Below, piece by piece: positions 13,544 through 17,239 of a DNA stretch of 17,239 nt. The notes beneath the pieces are model-generated. The model worked only from the letters and a program-made list of their open reading frames with translations, searched no databases and had not been told where the DNA came from. Source of the DNA: Patescibacteria group bacterium (GTDB lineage Bacteria > Patescibacteriota > Gracilibacteria > UM-FILTER-43-11); the NCBI GenBank assembly GCA_029260985.1, contig JAJDCE010000025.1, positions 1-17,239 of the forward strand, in the 5' to 3' direction. A program made the translations under genes and the position numbers. Within the stretch, counting starts at the first letter, position 1, and every line of letters starts with the position of its first letter.

Positions 13544-15574
13544 ATGGCAGATAAAAACCAATACTCAGCGGATCAGATTCAAGTGTTAGAAGGACTTGAT
13601 CCTGTTCGAAAACGACCCGGAATGTATATCGGAACCACTGATATTCGCGGGCTCCATCATCTGATCTGGGAAATTGTAGATAATTCCATTGATGAAGCGA
13701 TGGCTGGTCATTGTGATAAAATCATGATTTCAATCAACGAAGATGGGAGTGTGTCTGTGGCGGATAATGGTCGTGGAATTCCGGTTGATAAACATAAAAC
13801 AACTGGTTTAAGCGCTCTTGAAACCGTTCTTACCACGCTTCATGCGGGTGGTAAGTTTGGAGGTGATGATTCTGGCTATAAAGTATCTGGAGGTCTTCAT
13901 GGGGTTGGGGTGTCGGTTGTAAATGCCCTTTCCACAAAATTGCTTGCTGAGGTCAGACGTGATGGAAAGGTGTACCGCCAAGAGTATAAAGAAGGAGTGG
14001 CCCAATCTGATATCACTGAAGTTGGAGAGACTAAATCTACCGGAACTTCTGTCACCTTTTGGCCCGATAAAAAAATCTTTGAAACGACAGTGTTTGAATC
14101 AGAAACTATTGTGACCCGTTTGAGGCAGCAGGCTTATCTGACAAAAGGGGTGATGATTTCACTTGAAGATAAGCGAACTGAGTTGTACGAAGGCAAGCTT
14201 CCTCAAGGTCATTCTTTTAAATACCGCTTTTATTTTGAAGGTGGTGTGCGCAGTTACGTTGATCACCTCAATCACAATAAAGAAGGGATTGTTAGAACTA
14301 TTCATTTCGAGAAGCAGACTGATGAGGCCATGATCGAAATAGGGATGCAATACACTCAGGCTTTCAATGAAAATATCATTACTTTCGCTAACAATATTCA
14401 TACACTGGAAGGCGGAATGCACTTAACCGGTTTCCGAAGCGCTCTGACTCGATCTGTTAATGCGTATGCCAGAGCTAAAGGGTTTCTGAAAGAAAAGGAT
14501 GATAATATGACCACTGAGGATGTCCGCGAAGGATTAACGGCTGTGATTTCTGTAAAATTGGCTGATCCTCAATTCGAAGGGCAAACGAAGTCCAAGCTCG
14601 GTAATCCAGAAATCAGAAAGGCAGTTGAAACCGTTTTTAATGAAAAGTTCAGTGAATATTTAGAGGAGAATCCTAATGATGGAAAAAATATTGTGGCTAA
14701 ATGCATGTTGGCGGCTCGTGCTCGGCTCGCTTCTCGCGCAGCCCGTGATACGGTGCTTAGGAAGGGCGCTCTTGAGGGGGCGACGCTCCCAGGTAAATTG
14801 GCCGATTGCAGTTCACGAAATCCCAGTGAGAGTGAGATTTACATTGTGGAGGGTGATAGTGCGGGTGGAAGTGCTAAGCAAGGCCGTGATCGTTATTTTC
14901 AGGCGATTCTTCCGCTTCGCGGAAAGATTTTGAATGTGGAGCAGGCTCGTTTGGATCGTATGCTTGGAAATAATGAAATTAAGTCGCTTATTATCGCATT
15001 GGGAACCGGGATAGGGGAAACTTTTGATATCGAAAGGACTCGTTATCATCGGATTGTGATTATGACGGATGCGGATGTGGACGGCGCTCATATCAGAACC
15101 TTGCTACTCACCTTGTTCTATCGGTACTTTAAGCCATTGATCGAAGCGGGCTATATTTATATTGCTCAGCCACCGCTTTATAAAGTCGCTCGAGGTAAAG
15201 AAATGCACTACGCATACACGGATGATGAGAAGATAAAAATTTTATCTGATATGGGTGTGGAGCAAATGACTGATGAAAAAGCTGCTGAAGAGGATGCTGC
15301 TGAAGAAGTTACAGAAGCGGCTGAGGCTGAAGTAGCTACTAAAAAGAAGAAGGCCCGTGTTTCCATTCAGCGATATAAAGGTTTGGGTGAAATGAATCCA
15401 GAGCAATTATGGGAAACCACGATGGATCCACAACGGCGCACAATGCTTAAGGTGACGATTGAAGATGCTGAAAAGGCTGATGCTATCTTTGATACCTTAA
15501 TGGGGTCTGAGGTGCTTCCACGCCGAAAGTTTATTCAGACACATGCTAAAAAGGTGAAAAATCTTGATATCTAA
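13544..15574 (+). CDS. gyrB: DNA gyrase subunit B
   Basis: At 676 aa this is a type IIA topoisomerase B subunit of the shorter kind. The GHKL ATPase domain shows E43 and N47 in EIVDNSIDEA, DNGRGIP (74-80) and the lid motif SGGLHGVGVSVVNALS (115-130). The TOPRIM domain shows E436 in VEGDSAGGSAKQGRDRYFQ and the D509-x-D511-x-D513 metal cluster in MTDADVDGAHIRT. The C-terminal QRYKGLGEMNPEQLW (609-623) contacts GyrA and DNA. It acts with GyrA to introduce negative supercoils; ParE is a possible alternative, but the sequence reads as GyrB. An acidic, Ala/Glu-rich stretch ending in KKKK (about 577-605) sits just before RYKGLGEM and looks like a lineage-specific insert. gyrA is not adjacent. There is no SD, and only a weak upstream promoter-like sequence. 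Confidence 0.96.
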   Translation: MADKNQYSADQIQVLEGLDPVRKRPGMYIGTTDIRGLHHLIWEIVDNSIDEAMAGHCDKIMISINEDGSVSVADNGRGIPVDKHKTTGLSALETVLTTLHAGGKFGGDDSGYKVSGGLHGVGVSVVNALSTKLLAEVRRDGKVYRQEYKEGVAQSDITEVGETKSTGTSVTFWPDKKIFETTVFESETIVTRLRQQAYLTKGVMISLEDKRTELYEGKLPQGHSFKYRFYFEGGVRSYVDHLNHNKEGIVRTIHFEKQTDEAMIEIGMQYTQAFNENIITFANNIHTLEGGMHLTGFRSALTRSVNAYARAKGFLKEKDDNMTTEDVREGLTAVISVKLADPQFEGQTKSKLGNPEIRKAVETVFNEKFSEYLEENPNDGKNIVAKCMLAARARLASRAARDTVLRKGALEGATLPGKLADCSSRNPSESEIYIVEGDSAGGSAKQGRDRYFQAILPLRGKILNVEQARLDRMLGNNEIKSLIIALGTGIGETFDIERTRYHRIVIMTDADVDGAHIRTLLLTLFYRYFKPLIEAGYIYIAQPPLYKVARGKEMHYAYTDDEKIKILSDMGVEQMTDEKAAEEDAAEEVTEAAEAEVATKKKKARVSIQRYKGLGEMNPEQLWETTMDPQRRTMLKVTIEDAEKADAIFDTLMGSEVLPRRKFIQTHAKKVKNLDI

Positions 15575-15575
15575 T

Positions 15576-15656
15576 CTTGAAAACTCTAAACTCGAAACCT
15601 GCTTGAGCTGTAAGCTTTAAGCTTTAAGCGGTAAGCTTTGGACTCGAAATTCTAAA
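15576..15656. repeat. Heptameric spacer between gyrB and secF
   Basis: CTTGAAA (15576), CTCTAAA (15584) and CTCGAAA (15591) are followed by TAAGC at 15611, 15618, 15625 and 15632, exactly 7 apart. CTCGAAA (15643) and TTCTAAA (15650) follow. So two unit types, CTCKAAA and TAAGCNN, alternate in blocks. The TAAGC unit matches the coding-strand unit in the spacer at 5712-5785. Confidence 0.7.
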
Positions 15657-15665
15657 ATTATCATT

Positions 15666-16583
15666 ATGAAGCGACAATTTAAATTTATAAAATACACGAA
15701 GGTTTGGTTTACCCTTTCTTTGATTGTAATCCTGATTGGCCTTGGGGCAATGGTAAATAATAAGGTTAAAACCGGCCATTTTATCCAATTGGGGATTGAT
15801 TTTACGGGTGGAACGCTGATGGAGCTTCAGTTTGAGGATGCGAGTCTGGATAAAGTTGCGGAATTACGGGGGGCGATCGATGCAGCGGCTCCAAACACTG
15901 TCAGCCAGATTACCGTTACGGATCAAAGTACCTATATTATTCAGGGGAAAGATCTCTCATCCGAAGAATATGATTCTGTAATGGCGTCAGTTGAGGGGGC
16001 GATGGGAGAGTTTACTGAAGTGCGATTTACCACTATTGGACCTAAAATTGGTGAAACGTTAAAGCGTAAGGCGTTTATAGCGCTTACAATCGCTATTATC
16101 GCGATTGTTCTTTATATCGCTTATGCCTTTCGAAGAATTCCTAAGCGTGTGAGTCCATGGCGGTTTGGTATTACAGCGATTGTTGCCCTGCTACACGATG
16201 TTCTGATCACCCTTGGAATCTTTGCACTCCTTGGCTTTGAGGTTGATGCTTTCTTTATCACGGCGATTCTAACGATTATGGGTTTCTCGGTTCACGATAC
16301 CATTGTGGTTTTCGATCGTATTCGTGAGAACTTAAAGAATCAAGGCCGAGATGAAACTTTTGGCGAGGTCGCAGATCTCAGTCTTAATCAGACGCTTACC
16401 CGGTCAATTAATACTTCTGTTTCAACGCTATTCACTTTGTTGGCGTTATACTTCCTGGGGGCTGAGTCGATTCGGATCTTTGTATTCGCTCTGATTATCG
16501 GTATTTTTGTTGGAACTTACTCTTCTATCTTTATTGCGAGTCCGGTTTTGACGATATGGCAGGAAAAGAGGCGTTTACGTTAG
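15666..16583 (+). CDS. secF: Protein translocase subunit SecF
   Basis: At 305 aa this is full length for SecF. SecDF uses the proton gradient to help complete export through SecYEG. An N-terminal helix (about 12-30) is followed by the periplasmic domain with the signature GIDFTGG (43-49), then five more helices. The conserved RND-type elements are VALLHDVLITLG (TM3-TM4 region) and GFSVHDTIVVFDRIREN (206-222, TM4-TM5), with LNQTLTRSINTS after it. SecD usually lies directly upstream, fused or separate. Here gyrB occupies that place and the downstream gene is a GNAT protein, so any SecD is encoded elsewhere. It starts 91 bases after gyrB with no promoter or SD visible, so co-transcription with gyrB is likely. 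The stop is TAG. Confidence 0.95.
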   Translation: MKRQFKFIKYTKVWFTLSLIVILIGLGAMVNNKVKTGHFIQLGIDFTGGTLMELQFEDASLDKVAELRGAIDAAAPNTVSQITVTDQSTYIIQGKDLSSEEYDSVMASVEGAMGEFTEVRFTTIGPKIGETLKRKAFIALTIAIIAIVLYIAYAFRRIPKRVSPWRFGITAIVALLHDVLITLGIFALLGFEVDAFFITAILTIMGFSVHDTIVVFDRIRENLKNQGRDETFGEVADLSLNQTLTRSINTSVSTLFTLLALYFLGAESIRIFVFALIIGIFVGTYSSIFIASPVLTIWQEKRRLR

Positions 16584-16625
16584 TTAGCACTGAAATAAAC
16601 AAAAAACTTAATTTCCGTTTTAATC

Positions 16626-17042
16626 ATGCAATTCATGGTACAGCTAACAAATTTTGATGCCGACTATTTTCACTCGCTTGAAGGTGAGAATGCGTGGATA
16701 GCTTTAGGGTCTGAGAAATATCAAAAAGATTACAACAATCAAAAATACTTTACAGTGATTGACGCTGAAGGTGAAAAACTTGGTATTGTAGGAATATTTG
16801 ATTTTGATCAACAAAAAAATCTGACACATATTGTCATTGATCCTAAATATAGGGATAAAGGGCTTTTGAAAAATATCTATCACAAGTTAATGGAGAAAAC
16901 CGGTGCCAAATTTTTAATTGCAACGATCGATGCCAAAAATATTGCTTCAAAAAAAGCTCATGAGAAAGCCGGTTTCATTAAAATAAGTGATGAAGAATTT
17001 GAAAACGAGTTTCAAAAATTCAAATATAAATATGAACGGTAA
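16626..17042 (+). CDS. GNAT-family N-acetyltransferase
   Basis: This is a 138-aa single-domain protein. The central strand LTHIVIDPKYR and the acetyl-CoA pyrophosphate-binding loop RDKGLL (76-81; family consensus R/Q-x-x-G-x-G/A) are followed by the helix KNIYHKLMEKTG. Then comes the late strand and helix typical of GNAT motif B (ATIDAKNIASKKAHEKAGF), where AHEKAGF is the usual ending. The last position of the loop is Leu rather than Gly/Ala, a modest deviation. The substrate cannot be inferred. It lies 42 bases after secF on the same strand with an A/T-rich leader and no SD. Its composition is visibly more A/T- and Lys/Asn-rich than gyrB or secF, which could mean separate acquisition. An in-frame ATG at 16635 is an alternative start. 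Confidence 0.85.
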   Translation: MQFMVQLTNFDADYFHSLEGENAWIALGSEKYQKDYNNQKYFTVIDAEGEKLGIVGIFDFDQQKNLTHIVIDPKYRDKGLLKNIYHKLMEKTGAKFLIATIDAKNIASKKAHEKAGFIKISDEEFENEFQKFKYKYER

Positions 17043-17074
17043 GTAGTTTTTTGTTTATTGTGTGGTGCAATAGC

Positions 17075-17097
17075 GTCTCCGGATCGGTGTCCGGGAC
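17075..17097. repeat. Small palindromic element after the GNAT gene
   Basis: CCGGA (17079-17083) pairs with TCCGG (17090-17094) around a 6-base loop, and GTC/GAC (17075-17077, 17095-17097) can extend the stem past one unpaired base. No T-run follows, so it is more like an interspersed REP-type palindrome than a terminator. Confidence 0.45.
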
Positions 17098-17124
17098 AGG
17101 CTCTAATTTCGATAACAGTTTTTT

Positions 17125-17239
17125 ATGGTGCCCGTGGAGGGACTTACTTCGGCTTCGCTCAGCACAGGCTTCTCACCCTTAGTTAAAAAACCACTATCAA
17201 TTAGCAAAGTGAGATGGTGCCCGTGGAGGGACTTACTTC
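17125..17239. repeat. 26-bp direct repeats resembling a tRNA 3' end
   Basis: The same 26 bases occur at 17125-17150 and 17214-17239, 89 bases apart, and the second copy is cut by the window end. Read on the minus strand each ends GTCCCTCCACGGGCACCA, which fits a tRNA T-stem 3' strand, acceptor strand, discriminator A and CCA. The expected TTCRA T-loop is absent (AGTAAGT instead), so neither copy is a functional tRNA. After the first copy the inverted CTGAGCG element follows (17147-17168), then a short A-rich stretch. Confidence 0.65.

Noticed and set aside
1..17239. Alternative genetic code with UGA as glycine, as in Gracilibacteria
   Set aside because: gyrB, prfA, secF, the 1096-aa and the 801-aa genes are all intact under the standard code; frequent internal TGA would be expected otherwise.
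17125..17239. A functional tRNA gene on the minus strand
   Set aside because: Only the last 20 or so bases fit; the T-loop consensus and all other arms are missing in the complete copy.

Overview
The window reads as ordinary bacterial chromosome with several repeat-rich spacers. It probably comes from a Candidate Phyla Radiation (Patescibacteria) genome, perhaps a Peregrinibacteria-like lineage. That placement is inference from four things: a TraG/VirD4-like ATPase beside a VirB6/TrbL-like protein, a very long FecR-domain protein, very tight gene packing, and almost no Shine-Dalgarno (SD) sequences. The standard code works throughout: every conserved gene is intact with UGA read as stop, so this is not a UGA=Gly (code 25) genome. 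No rRNA, complete tRNA or CRISPR array is present.

Layout. (1) 1-1175, + strand: 3' part of a TraG/VirD4/HerA-type ATPase. (2) 1176-3036: a repeat-bounded island. Two 103-bp palindromic repeats in direct orientation (1254-1356 and 2926-3028) bracket a minus-strand gene for an exported MORN-repeat protein with a cysteine-rich tail. It has its own strong terminator and the only clear SD in the window. (3) 3037-8527, - strand: a compact four-gene operon behind a clean promoter (TTGATT-17-TATAAT). It encodes a small two-helix membrane protein, a 740-aa basic helical protein with one EF-hand loop, an 88-aa tail-anchored protein and an 801-aa VirB6/TrbL-like polytopic membrane protein. With the ATPase this looks like a divergent type IV secretion or DNA-transfer apparatus. 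(4) 8528-8841: divergent spacer with a third copy of the palindromic repeat. (5) 8842-17042, + strand: prfA (RF1), a 1096-aa FecR-domain membrane protein behind a textbook promoter, gyrB, secF without an adjacent secD, and a GNAT acetyltransferase. (6) 17043-17239: repeats, including a 26-bp direct repeat that resembles the 3' end of a tRNA.

The most unusual signal is in the spacers. Four intergenic regions (5712-5785, 9917-10030, 13376-13463, 15576-15656) consist largely of degenerate 7- or 8-nt units in strict phase. Each spacer has its own core motif, and two of them carry the same unit again in inverted orientation downstream. The second notable signal is a mirror-symmetric cysteine pattern in the MORN protein (C-x6-C-x3-C ... 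C-x3-C-x6-C), which would fit an antiparallel helical hairpin closed by three disulfides.
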